Of a DNA stretch of 64,000 nucleotides, positions 16,678 through 30,342 are shown piece by piece (within the stretch, counting starts at the first letter, position 1; the number at the start of each line of letters is the position of its first letter). A model generated the notes under the pieces. It made no database searches, had not been told where the DNA came from, and saw only the letters and a list, made by a program, of their open reading frames with translations. The DNA comes from Georgenia soli (GTDB lineage: Bacteria > Actinomycetota > Actinomycetes > Actinomycetales > Actinomycetaceae), in assembly GCF_002563695.1 (NCBI RefSeq), contig NZ_PDJI01000004.1:1922001-1986000 (forward strand), read 5' to 3'. The translations under genes were made by a program, and so were the position numbers.

Positions 16678-16705
16678 ATTGTGTGACCGAACGGTCACGT
16701 GTCAA
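16678..16705 (-). promoter_or_regulatory. leaderless promoter with operator between -35 and -10
   Basis: On the minus strand TTGACA (16700-16705) and CACAAT (16678-16683) are 16 bases apart. The spacer contains a palindrome with 7-bp arms, GTGACCG/CGGTCAC, around AA/TT (16683-16698). Transcription would begin at about the GTG at 16671, giving a leaderless mRNA. The palindrome is the likely binding site of the encoded ArsR-AHSA1 protein. Confidence 0.65.
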
Positions 16706-16810
16706 GGGGTGGGTCCTGGAACAGATCGGTCCGTGGCCGGAGCCGCACGGGGGCCGCGGTCCGGGCTAGCGTCATCGTCGAAGTTTGCACACAGACGGGA
16801 AGGCAGGGGC

Positions 16811-17797
16811 ATGGGCGAGAAGATCCGCATCGGCATCGTGGGGTACGGCAATCTGGGGCGCGGCGTCGCGCTGGCGGTGCCGCAGAACCCCGACATGGAG
16901 CTCGTCGGCATCTTCACCCGCCGTCAGCCGGGCGACATCGAGGCCCCGGACCCGAGCACACCGGTCCTGTCGTTCGACAGCCTGGACGACGGCCGCGACG
17001 ACGTCGACGTGCTGATCCTGTGCGGCGGGTCCAAGGACGACCTGCCCGAGCAGGGCCCTACGCTGGCGGCGCGCTTCAACACGGTCGACAGCTTCGACAC
17101 CCACGCCCGCATCCCGGAGTACTTCGCCGCGGTCGACGCACCGGCTCGGGCGGCGGGGCGCACGGCGCTCATCTCCACCGGTTGGGACCCGGGCATGTTC
17201 TCCCTCAACCGCGTGTACGGGGAGGCGCTGCTGCCGGAGGGAGAGACCTACACCTTCTGGGGCAAGGGGCTGAGTCAGGGTCACTCCGACGCCGTGCGGC
17301 GGGTGCCCGGCGTGGCCGCCGGCGTGCAGTACACCGTCCCTTCGGAGGAGGCGATCGACGCCGTGCGCAGCGGGCGACACCCGGAGCTCAGCACCCGGGA
17401 GAAGCACCGTCGCGAGTGCTACGTCGTCCTCGAGGAGGGTGCCGACGCCGACGCGGTGAAGGAGGCCATCGTGACGATGCCCCACTACTTCGCCGACTAC
17501 GACACCGAGGTGCACTTCATCAGCTCCGAGGAACTCCGGCGCGACCACGGGGCGATGCCGCACGGCGGCTTCGTCATCCGCTCCGGCACCACCGGCGGCA
17601 GCCACGCGCAGGTGGTGGAGTACCGGCTGCAGCTGGAGAGCAACCCCGAGTTCACCGCCAGCGTGCTGGTCGCCTACGCGCGCGCGGTGCACCGGCTCAA
17701 CGCTGAGGGCCAGGTGGGGGCGAAGACGGTCTTCGACGTCCCGCCCGGGCTGCTCTCCCCCAAGTCGCCCGACGAGCTGCGCGCCGAGCTTCTCTGA
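16811..17797 (+). CDS. ddh: meso-diaminopimelate D-dehydrogenase
   Basis: The 328-residue NADPH-dependent enzyme converts L-tetrahydrodipicolinate plus ammonia directly to meso-diaminopimelate, the one-step branch of lysine and cell-wall precursor synthesis. The N-terminal Rossmann motif is IGIVGYGNLGRGVALAV (residues 7-23). Family segments follow: LILCGGSKDDLPEQGP, NTVDSFDTHARIPEYF, STGWDPGMFSLNRVY, FWGKGLSQGHSDAVR, and the dimerisation region MPHGGFVIRSGTTG. ATG 16811 has GGAAGG upstream. Length matches the Corynebacterium-type enzyme. It is divergent from the ArsR-AHSA1 gene. Upstream dap genes are not in the window. Confidence 0.92.
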   Translation: MGEKIRIGIVGYGNLGRGVALAVPQNPDMELVGIFTRRQPGDIEAPDPSTPVLSFDSLDDGRDDVDVLILCGGSKDDLPEQGPTLAARFNTVDSFDTHARIPEYFAAVDAPARAAGRTALISTGWDPGMFSLNRVYGEALLPEGETYTFWGKGLSQGHSDAVRRVPGVAAGVQYTVPSEEAIDAVRSGRHPELSTREKHRRECYVVLEEGADADAVKEAIVTMPHYFADYDTEVHFISSEELRRDHGAMPHGGFVIRSGTTGGSHAQVVEYRLQLESNPEFTASVLVAYARAVHRLNAEGQVGAKTVFDVPPGLLSPKSPDELRAELL

Positions 17798-17990
17798 GGA
17801 GCGCCCACACCCCGTCGCCTGAGCGCCGCCCCGCCTCGGCGGTAGTCCACCACGGGCACCGCCGGGGCCAGTTGCCGCGGCACTGACGATGGACACCTGC
17901 TCGATGCCGCCGACGCCTCAAGACCGCGCGGAAAGCCATGACTTGAGCGTCGTCAGAGCACATCTCTCTGGGAAAAGTCCCCAGGAATGC

Positions 17991-18026
17991 AGAAATGGCC
18001 CTCACCTGGTGGTGAGGGCCATTTCT
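17991..18026 (-). terminator. terminator of the rRNA operon
   Basis: A perfect 16-bp stem (17991-18006 with 18011-18026) and a 4-base loop lie 8 bases beyond the 5S 3' end. The stem starts and ends in A/T-rich AGAAAT/ATTTCT. On the minus strand a short T stretch (CTTTTC) follows some 25 bases later. Confidence 0.8.
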
Positions 18027-18034
18027 GGAATGGG

Positions 18035-18154
18035 TGTTCGGCGGTGTCCTACTCTCCCACACAGTCTCCCGTGCAGTACCATCGGCGCTGAGGGGCTTAG
18101 CTTCCGGGTTCGGAATGGGACCGGGCGTTTCCCCCTCGCTATGACCGCCGTAAC
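18035..18154 (-). rRNA. rrf: 5S ribosomal RNA
   Basis: Read on the minus strand, the segment begins GTTACGGCGGTCATAGCGAG, contains the conserved loop CCCATTCCGAACCCGGAAG, and ends with GGACACCGCCGAAC. The 5' and 3' ends pair to close the molecule. The boundaries are judged by this pairing and may be off by a few bases. It is the last RNA of the operon, 107 bp after the 23S gene. Confidence 0.93.
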
Positions 18155-18261
18155 TCTATGGAGATATCAGCCCCCGCCGAGGACGACGGGTGGTGCGTAT
18201 CTCGGGAACCGCACAGTGGACGCGTAGCAATACTTCGTTTCTTCCAACACGTGTTGGTGTT

Positions 18262-23209
<4,948 letters not shown>

Positions 23210-23420
23210 CAAACGCCGAACCACACCCGAAGGCGCGCCCCGACAATCCATACGGAGAACCCCCCACCCACCCAAAAAGCAGGACAAGGGAGTCAATCCA
23301 GGCCAACGCACCCAGACCCGACGGAGCAGGACCAGGCACGCAAACCAAAACAAAACAAAACCCCAGACACCACAACCAGACCCGACCAGAACGGCCGGAC
23401 CAGCCATGACACCCAGAATT

Positions 23421-23466
23421 CAAATGGCATCAAAAACTTGGCACACTGTTGAGTTCTCAAAGAACA
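23421..23466 (-). promoter_or_regulatory. rRNA leader antitermination/processing element
   Basis: On the minus strand GTTCTTTGAGAACTCAACAG is followed by GTGTGCCAAGTTTTTGATGC. This boxA-like motif is repeated in part in the 16S-23S spacer (TTGAGAACTGTACAG), as expected for Nus-dependent antitermination and RNase III stems of the 16S precursor. Confidence 0.6.
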
Positions 23467-23714
23467 GACACACACCGCAGAAACCCGGAACCCTTCAGTC
23501 CCGAACCCCCACCGGGGCAACCTCTCAAACCTAACCCATCCGCGCCCGCCCCACCAAATCACTCCGGAGTAATCCGGAACACATCCGACGAGACCGACAA
23601 ACCGGCCAGGCATCCCCCAGCACCCCACGCAGCACAAAACCACGCATCAGAACCAGGACTCCCCCGGGACCGGCCACCCTCACGGTGTCCGTGCCTCCCT
23701 GGCAGGGCTCACCA

Positions 23715-23744
23715 ATATTAAGCAGCCCCAGAACCCACGGTCAA
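23715..23744 (-). promoter_or_regulatory. rRNA operon promoter
   Basis: On the minus strand a -35 TTGACC (23739-23744) and a -10 TAATAT (23715-23720) are 18 bases apart, some 500 bp before the 16S 5' end. It is the best promoter match in the leader region. Additional promoters may exist in the 23470-23700 stretch, which has no gene and is unusually A- and C-rich. Confidence 0.65.
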
Positions 23745-24174
23745 ACCACCAACCCATGACCCCGATCACAACGTTCTGGCGGCCTGGAGCAGCTCACGCG
23801 GCCTGAGGATCCGCCGTTTCGCAGCCCTCACCGGCGCGCTGGGGCTCCGCCGTCGGCAACGGCCCCGACGGGGGCGCCGGGCGCTGTCGCGGGCTGCAAC
23901 GTCCCGCACGGGGTGCGGGGCTCCGTGACGGGGAGCGGGTCGCCGTCACTCACTGGACGACACCGTGCAACCAGTCCCCGCGAGGTACCGACGGGTAACT
24001 GCCGATGCCCGCGGCGCAAACTGGCGACGGGTGCCCGCCGGGGCCGGCCGACGGCTGACTGCCCGTGCCCGTGCCCGTGGGCCAGGCTGGCCTGCCCGAG
24101 CTCGCAAGGGGGCTGCCGAAGCCGATCCCCTTTCGGGGTGCTTGTGGTCAGCACGGGCTGCGCCGGTGAGCGGC
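23745..24174. other. 430 bp without a supported gene
   Basis: The stretch between the rRNA promoter and the small protein gene has open frames on both strands, but none shows a ribosome-binding site, a recognisable domain or consistent codon bias. It is less regular in third-position G/C than the neighbouring genes. I see nothing definite in it beyond possible upstream elements for the rRNA promoter. Confidence 0.5.
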
Positions 24175-24360
24175 TCAGACTGCGAGGCGGTGGCCGTACC
24201 TCCCGGTCACGAGCAGCCGTCGGAACGACTCCGACATCTCGTCCCACGGCATCATCTGGGGGGCGCCGTCGCGGTGGCGTTCCTCTTCCCACTCCAGCCA
24301 CATCAGGTACGCGGCCTCGGCGTACGTCAGCGTGGACTGCTCTGTGGTGGTGGTGGCCAT
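24175..24360 (-). CDS. small acidic protein of unknown function
   Basis: The 61-residue protein starts at ATG 24360, directly after a strong ribosome-binding site (GAGGAGG). It begins MATTTTEQSTLTYAEAAYLMWLEWEEERHRDG and ends SFRRLLVTGRYGHRLAV. It is rich in Glu and Trp in an amphipathic helix of about residues 13-29. No family is recognised. A longer frame to 24489 adds sequence unlike protein. It stands alone, upstream of the rRNA operon and on the same strand. Confidence 0.6.
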   Translation of the reverse strand: MATTTTEQSTLTYAEAAYLMWLEWEEERHRDGAPQMMPWDEMSESFRRLLVTGRYGHRLAV

Positions 24361-24569
24361 CGCCGCCAGCCTCCTCGGGGGTCGTGCGCGGGCGTCATCA
24401 CCCGCGCTGAGTCGCAACCTTCGGTCCGACACTCCCCCATGCGTGCCGGGTCCCCACAGTAGGGGACGCTTCTGCCCCGATTCAAACACGCTCTCGGCGC
24501 GCCGCCGGCCGGTGCGTCAACCTGTCCGAGCCCGAGAGGCCCCTTCCCGCGGCGCGCGAAATCGCGGGT

Positions 24570-26569
24570 TCACCCGCCGACGTGGAGGCCGGGCCGTCGT
24601 GCCGGGTCGGGCTCGCTCTTCCGGATGATCTCCCGGACGACCGGCGGGGTGTCGCCCTGGCCGAGGAAGAGATAGCGGAGCAGATGGAACACGGGCGATC
24701 CCTCGGACCACTCGAAGTAGCAGTGCGGCCGGACACCGGTCGCGTCGCGCAGCCCCAGGAGGAGGGCCGCGATGGCGTTCGGGACCGCCGGGCTGGCGAC
24801 CCGCAGGATGCGGTAGCCGCCCACCTCGGTCCCCCGCACGTGCAGGACGCCGCTGAACCGGGACGGGTCGTCGACGTCGATCTCGAGGAAGAGGACGTGG
24901 GCGACGCCGGGCACGGGGTTCATCCCGCGCTGCTCGCGCTCCTTCATCGAGTACTCGGCCACGTCTCCGCCCTGGCGCTTGTTGGCGATGATGTTCAGGC
25001 CGCCGTCGCGCGCGAGGGAGTCGGCGATGAACCGCCGTGCGGCGGGGTCGAGCTCGATGGCGTCGACCCGCAGCTCCGTGGTGCGCGACGCCCGCGAGAT
25101 GAGGGAGACGGCGATGATCCCGAGGATGAAGAAGAACGAGATCGTGATGCCGTCCGGCTTCTCCAGGACGTTGTCGACAAGCGCGTAGAGCAGGATGACG
25201 GTGAGGATCCCGAAGCCGACGGCGGCGCCCCGCTGGCGGTGGCGGCCCGCTGGCGGTGGCGGGCGGCGGCGATGGTGACGGCAACGGCGCCGGAGACCAT
25301 CATCGCCAGGATGCCGGTGGCGTAGGCCCCCGCCTGGGCGTTGACGTCGGCCCCGAAGGCGATCGTGATGACGACGGCGATCGTCGTGTAGACGAGCACG
25401 ACCGGCCGCACGGCCCGCCCCCACTCCGGCGCCATGCCGTAGGAGGGCAGGTAGCGCGGCACGATGTTGATGAGCCCGGCCATCGCGGAGGCTCCGGCAA
25501 ACCACAGGATGAGGATGGTGCTGACGTCGTAGGCGGTACCGAACGTCTCCCCGAGGCGTTGGTGCGCGAGGTATGCGAGGGCGCGCCCGTTGGCGGCGCC
25601 GCCGGCCTCGAACTCCTCCGGCGGGATCAGCAGCGTGGTCACGAGCGTGGTGCTGATCAGGTACACCGACATGATCACCGCCGCAGTGGTGAGCAGCCTG
25701 CGGGTGTTGCGGACCTTCGCCCGCAGCACCTCCTCGCGGTCGCGTCCCTCCGCGGCGATGAGCGGCATCATGCTGACGCCCGTCTCGAAGCCCGACAGGC
25801 CGAGGACGAGGAGCGGGAAGGCCAGGACCGCGGGCCCGATGACGCCGCCGAGGCCGCCCCCCTGCGCGGTGAGGGCCGTGACCCAGGTCGACCACGCCGT
25901 CCCGCTGGTGAAAACCCCCAGCAGACCGTTGACGACGACCACCGCGTTGAGCACGAGGAAGAGGCCGACCACGGGGATCGCGACGCCGATCGCCTCCCGG
26001 AACCCCAGGAGGAACACTCCGCCCAGGACGACGAGCAGGAACAGGGTCAGGCCGACCGCGTGGCCGTGGAGGGCCTCGGGGAACAGGGGGCTCTCGAGGA
26101 CGTGGACGGAGGCGTCGGCGGCGGAGAGCGTGATGGTGATGATCCAGGACGTGACCACGAAGCCGAGCAGGACGAGGACGAAGATCTTGCCGCGCCAGAA
26201 CGGCAGCAGGTTCTCGAGCATGGCCACCGAGCCCTGCCCGTGCGGGCTGGCGGCGGCGACGCGGCCGTACATGGGAAGCATGCCGAAGAGCGTGAGCGCG
26301 ACGATGAGCAGGGTGGCGAGCGGGGAGAGGGCACCCGCCGCCAGCGCGGCGATGCCGGGCAGGTAGGCGATGGTGGAGAAGTAGTCGACGCCGGTCAGGC
26401 ACATGACCTTCCACCACGGGTGCGGGGTGACGTGCTCCTCGGTGGCCTGGGGCCCCACGGGCTGCACGCGGTGCTCGAGCAGCCACCGGGACAGCGGCGA
26501 TCTGGGCTCGGCGGGCGGCACCGGTGAGGGCACCGTGGAAGGGATCGCGACCGCCTTGTGAAGGGTCAT
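24570..26569 (-). pseudogene. APC-family amino acid permease, frameshifted by a 17-bp tandem duplication
   Basis: The N-terminal part (from ATG 26569, about 435 residues) has the APC permease pattern with many membrane helices: [55 protein letters not shown] and GRALAYLAH. The C-terminal part (last helices plus a soluble tail ending in EPDPARRPGLHVGG) is in another frame. The break coincides with two adjacent perfect 17-bp copies at 25229-25262. Removing one copy joins the frames exactly into a 660-residue protein, a normal length for this group with its cytosolic tail. As it stands, the first frame reads on for about 80 residues of unrelated low-complexity sequence (524 aa in all) before stopping at 24995. 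It could be a recent inactivation, a phase switch or an assembly error. The substrate is unknown. Confidence 0.85.
25229..25262. repeat. perfect 17-bp tandem duplication inside the permease gene
   Basis: Bases 25229-25245 and 25246-25262 are identical (CCCGCTGGCGGTGGCGG). Seventeen is not a multiple of three, so the second copy shifts the frame. With one copy the upstream and downstream frames align. Slippage in the internal GGCGGTGGCGG could create or remove it. Confidence 0.95.
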
Positions 26570-26694
26570 CGTCTCTGCCGATCTGACGAGCCCGCGCGTG
26601 GGGACCTGTCAGCACGTCGCGTCGCTCCTCGCGCTCTCATTGTGAGCGAGAAGCGGGCGCCGCGCCTCCCCGCGGCCCGGGTCGGCCGCGGGGG

Positions 26695-29600
26695 CTACAC
26701 CGTGAGCAGCTCGCGGATGTCCGCGGCGCTCAGCGGGGCCGACAGCGTCCCACCCTCGTCGATGACCTTGTCGAACAGGTCCCGCTTGCGCGCCTGGAGG
26801 GCGAGCACCTTCTCCTCGATCGTGTCCTCGGCGACCAGCCGGTACACCATGACGTGCTTGTCCTGGCCGATGCGGTGCGTGCGGTCCACGGCCTGCGCCT
26901 CGGCGGCCGGGTTCCACCACGGGTCGAGCACGAAGCAGTAGTCGGCCTCGGTGAGGTTGAGCCCGAACCCGCCGGCCTTGAGGCTGATGAGGAACACCGG
27001 CGCGTCACCGGTCTTGAACTCCCGGACCCGCCGGGCACGGTCGCGCGTGCGCCCGTCCAGGTAGCAGTAGTCGATGCCCTGGGCGTCGAGCCGGTCGCGG
27101 ACCGTGCCGAGGAAGCTGGTGAACTGGCTGAACACCAGCGCCCGGTGCCCGCCGGCGATGACCTCCTCGAGCTGCTCCATGAACACGTCGGCCTTGGAGG
27201 AGGGCACCTTGGCGTACTGCTCGTCCACCAGCGACGCGTCGAGGCTGAGCTGGCGCAGCAGGGTGAGGGACCGAAGGATGGTGAAGCGGTTCTTCTCGAC
27301 GTCGTCGAGCAGGCTGAGCACCTTGCGCCGCTCCCGCTGGAGGTGGGTGTCGTAGACCTTGCGGTGGCGCGGGTTGAGCTGGACGTGGAGCACCTGCTCC
27401 TGCTTGGGCGGCAGGTCGGTGGCCACCTGCTCCTTGGTGCGACGGCGGATGAACGGCCGGATCCGCCGTCGGAGCGTCTCGAGCAGCTCGGGCCGGGTGC
27501 CCCGCTCGATCGGCTTGCGGTAGAGCTCGCCGAAGACCTTGGGGTCGGGGAACATCCCGGGCGCCGCGATCGACAGCAGGGACCACAGGTCCATGAGGCT
27601 GTTCTCCAGCGGCGTGCCGGTGATGGCCAGCTTGAACGGCGCCCGCAGCCGCCGCGCGCACTGGTACGTCTTGGCCTGGTGGTTCTTGACGAACTGGGCC
27701 TCGTCGAGGACGAGACCGCTCCACTCCAGCCCGCGGTAGGCGGCCTCGTCGATGCGGAAGAGGGCGTAGGAGGACACGACGAGATCGGCCCCGGCGACGT
27801 CGTCCGCCAGCTTCCGGCCCGACTTCTTCTCCGTCTCCGTCACGGCGACGACGTTGAGGTCGGGCGCGAACCGCCGCGCCTCCTCGGCCCACCCGGCCAC
27901 GACCGACGTCGGCGCGACCACGAGCGCCGGCGCGGAGAGAGTGCCGGCCTCCTTGGCGCGCAGCAGCGCCGCGAGCGTCTGGAGGGTCTTGCCCAGACCC
28001 ATGTCGTCGGCGAGGATCCCGCCGAGCCCGGCGTCCCACAGGTAGCTCAGCCACCGGAAGCCCTCGAGCTGGTACGGGCGCAGCGTGGCCCGCAGCCCGG
28101 CGGGCACTGCCGGCGGATCGGCACCCTCGCCCGCGAGCAGCCTGTCGACGGACCGGACCCACCGCTCGCTCTGCTCCTCGACCACACCGAGCGCGGCGAG
28201 CTCCTCCCAGAGCCCGGCGTGGTAGCTGGTCAGGCGCAGGCTGCCGGGCGGGCGCTCCTGCAGCTGGCTGGCCTCCTCGATGAGGCGCCGGAGCTCGTCG
28301 AGCTCCGGGCGGTCGAGGCGGAAGTACGTGCCCGACGGCAGGATCAGGTGGCTGTCCTCGCGCACCAGGGCGATGAAGAGGCTCTCGAAGGGGACGTGCT
28401 CGCCGTCGATCTCGACGGCGACGCCGAGGTCGAACCAGTCCCCCTCCCCCGAGTCGGTGGCGGAGATCCGGATGACGGGCGCCGCGTCGGAGCGGCGGTA
28501 CTCGACCGGCTCCCCGACCACACTGACCTCGACGCCCTGCTCCCGCAGCCGGGGCAGCGTCTCCTCGACGAACACCGCGGCCTCCACGCCGCGGAGCCGC
28601 ACGGTGCTCGCCGGACCGACCGTCCCAGCACCGGCCTGCAGGGCGGGCGGCAGGTCCACCTCGCGCAGCAGCCGCTGCTCGGCGGAGCGGTCCCGCCCCG
28701 GTCCGCGGCCGGCGTCCAGCGGCACCCGCCGCGTCGAGCCGCCGACGTCGTACAGGAACGCCCACTCCAGGCTGAGGTGATGGTCCGGCTCGTACGTCAG
28801 CGTCAGCCCGAGCCGCGGGGCCGCCACGGTCGGCAGCTCGACGGTTCCGTCCGAGGACCGCACCGGCAGCAGCCGGCGCAGCGTGGGGTAGTACTCGGCG
28901 AGGAACCGCTCGACGTCCTCCTCCGGCACCTCCAGCACGCCCGCCGCCAGCAGGTTGGTCCCCTTGGTGGTCAGCGGCCGGGTGAGCGGTGCGAGGACGA
29001 GGCCGACGGCGGAGCCGGCCGGGGGGTGAGGCTCCCGGTCGAGGACCACCCCGTGCGCGGGCCGGCCGACGAACGAGAGAGAGGTGGGCCCGGTGCCCGC
29101 CGGGGCGACGTCGTGCCCGGGGACCTCGACGACCGGGGCGGCCACGACTCCGCCCTCGTCCTGGCGCGAGAGCTCGAGGAAGACGGTGGCCGGGGCGTCC
29201 GCGAGGACGACGGCGCCGGCGGACGGCCGCGCGGGGACGAGCGGCACGCCGGCGTCCACGGCGGCGCGCAGCAGCGGCCAGACGGCCGGGCCGAACTCGT
29301 CGAGGTAGACCGCGGTGTCGTTGTAGGAGTACGCGGAGGGCTGGTGGGCCATCCAGATCGCGTGCAGGGCCTCGCGGTGCGCCTCGACGCGGCCGTGCGC
29401 GCCCCACCGGAAGGACAGGTCGCGCCACCCGATCCCGGTGCGCACCCAGGGGCTCTTCTTCCCGGGGACGACGGGTCTCAGGCGGATGCGCAGGGTCTCC
29501 GGCTCCCCGCGCCAGCCGGGCTCGACGACGGGTTCGAGCTGCAGCCCGATCGGGACCTCACCGCCGTCGGCCCGCTCGTCCTCGACGACGTCGGCGAGCA

Positions 29601-29991
29601 GGCGCTCCCACGGGTGCGCGGTGCGGCTCAGCGGCGTGAGCTCGTCGCGCGCGGCCACCAGCACGGCGGCGACGTGCTTGCAGTCCACGGCCACGGGGCA
29701 GGTGCAGCGGCCGGTGCTCAGGCGCCTGCCCTCGGCGTCGCCGACCTGCACGAGGGTCTGGTACGGGTGGGGGTCCGTGCCCTGCACCTCGGCGTACAGG
29801 ACGCGGCGCTCGGGGTCCGACGTCAGCCAGCTGACCTTGCCCGACTTCGCGTAACCGACGCCGCGGGCGAAGGTCTGGGCGCCGACGGCCAGCATGATCT
29901 CGTCCTCACCCGGCAGGTCTGGCCAGGTGCGGAGCGTCGCGAGTGCGGGGCGTCGGGCCACGTCGACCAGCGTAGGCGGAGCCGCCGACAT
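26695..29991 (-). CDS. SNF2/RapA-family helicase with SWIM zinc finger
   Basis: The 1098-residue protein is a SWI2/SNF2-type DNA translocase. A SWIM zinc finger (CTCPVAVDCKHVAAV, C-x-C-x5-C-x-H) lies near residues 95-110, followed by a large middle domain. The ATPase begins near 640 with Walker A ILADDMGLGKT (about 655), DEAQ box LVLDEAQFVKN (about 757) and ITGTPLEN. The C-terminal helicase half has VFSQFTSFLGTVRDRL, LISLKAGGFGLNLTEA and DRTHRIGQ, and the protein ends at ADIRELLTV. ATG 29991 lacks a clear ribosome-binding site; a later start near MLAVGAQTFARG is possible. Such proteins remodel protein-DNA or RNA polymerase complexes. It is divergent from the GH35 gene. Confidence 0.88.
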   Translation of the reverse strand: MSAAPPTLVDVARRPALATLRTWPDLPGEDEIMLAVGAQTFARGVGYAKSGKVSWLTSDPERRVLYAEVQGTDPHPYQTLVQVGDAEGRRLSTGRCTCPVAVDCKHVAAVLVAARDELTPLSRTAHPWERLLADVVEDERADGGEVPIGLQLEPVVEPGWRGEPETLRIRLRPVVPGKKSPWVRTGIGWRDLSFRWGAHGRVEAHREALHAIWMAHQPSAYSYNDTAVYLDEFGPAVWPLLRAAVDAGVPLVPARPSAGAVVLADAPATVFLELSRQDEGGVVAAPVVEVPGHDVAPAGTGPTSLSFVGRPAHGVVLDREPHPPAGSAVGLVLAPLTRPLTTKGTNLLAAGVLEVPEEDVERFLAEYYPTLRRLLPVRSSDGTVELPTVAAPRLGLTLTYEPDHHLSLEWAFLYDVGGSTRRVPLDAGRGPGRDRSAEQRLLREVDLPPALQAGAGTVGPASTVRLRGVEAAVFVEETLPRLREQGVEVSVVGEPVEYRRSDAAPVIRISATDSGEGDWFDLGVAVEIDGEHVPFESLFIALVREDSHLILPSGTYFRLDRPELDELRRLIEEASQLQERPPGSLRLTSYHAGLWEELAALGVVEEQSERWVRSVDRLLAGEGADPPAVPAGLRATLRPYQLEGFRWLSYLWDAGLGGILADDMGLGKTLQTLAALLRAKEAGTLSAPALVVAPTSVVAGWAEEARRFAPDLNVVAVTETEKKSGRKLADDVAGADLVVSSYALFRIDEAAYRGLEWSGLVLDEAQFVKNHQAKTYQCARRLRAPFKLAITGTPLENSLMDLWSLLSIAAPGMFPDPKVFGELYRKPIERGTRPELLETLRRRIRPFIRRRTKEQVATDLPPKQEQVLHVQLNPRHRKVYDTHLQRERRKVLSLLDDVEKNRFTILRSLTLLRQLSLDASLVDEQYAKVPSSKADVFMEQLEEVIAGGHRALVFSQFTSFLGTVRDRLDAQGIDYCYLDGRTRDRARRVREFKTGDAPVFLISLKAGGFGLNLTEADYCFVLDPWWNPAAEAQAVDRTHRIGQDKHVMVYRLVAEDTIEEKVLALQARKRDLFDKVIDEGGTLSAPLSAADIRELLTV

Positions 29992-30342
29992 CGCCCGGCC
30001 GGTCCACGCGGCCGGGGTCCGGGGCAGCTCGTCCGCGCCCGGAGCCCGGTGAGGCACCTTGCCGGCTGGCACGCTGCCGGCTGGCACCCTGGTGGCGGAC
30101 ACGCCGGGTCGTTGCCGTCGGGTCACGCCGGCAGGGTTCGCACACAAACCGCCACGCGAGGCTGGCAGCGTGCTGCCATGGCCGGACATTTCCGAACAAT
30201 CCCCGTTCCAATCGCTCAGCGATGTCGCTATGGTCCGGACTTGCGCCCGCTGTGGCGCCGGCGCCTCGGGGCGCCGTCCCTGCCAGCGGCGGCGCCGCCC
30301 ACCGGCCTCAGCGCGGCCGGTGCCAGACGAAGGAGTCCACCG
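29992..30342. promoter_or_regulatory. divergent intergenic region between helicase and GH35 genes
   Basis: No gene is seen here. It holds a short tandem duplication (TGCCGGCTGGCAC twice, about 30060-30088) and a 13-bp palindrome ATCGCTCAGCGAT at 30211-30223, about 120 bp before the GH35 start, which could be a sugar-responsive operator. -35/-10 boxes could not be assigned with confidence. Confidence 0.4.

Noticed and set aside
23828..24301. Minus-strand protein upstream of the rRNA operon
   Set aside because: It has no start signal and no recognisable domain, and its Pro/Arg-rich composition is that of random high-GC frames.
26854..30342. Long open frame on the plus strand upstream of, and in frame with, the GH35 gene
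   Set aside because: It lies opposite the SNF2 helicase gene, has the composition of a high-GC antisense shadow, and the signal peptide with AGGAG at 30331 shows the true GH35 start at 30343.
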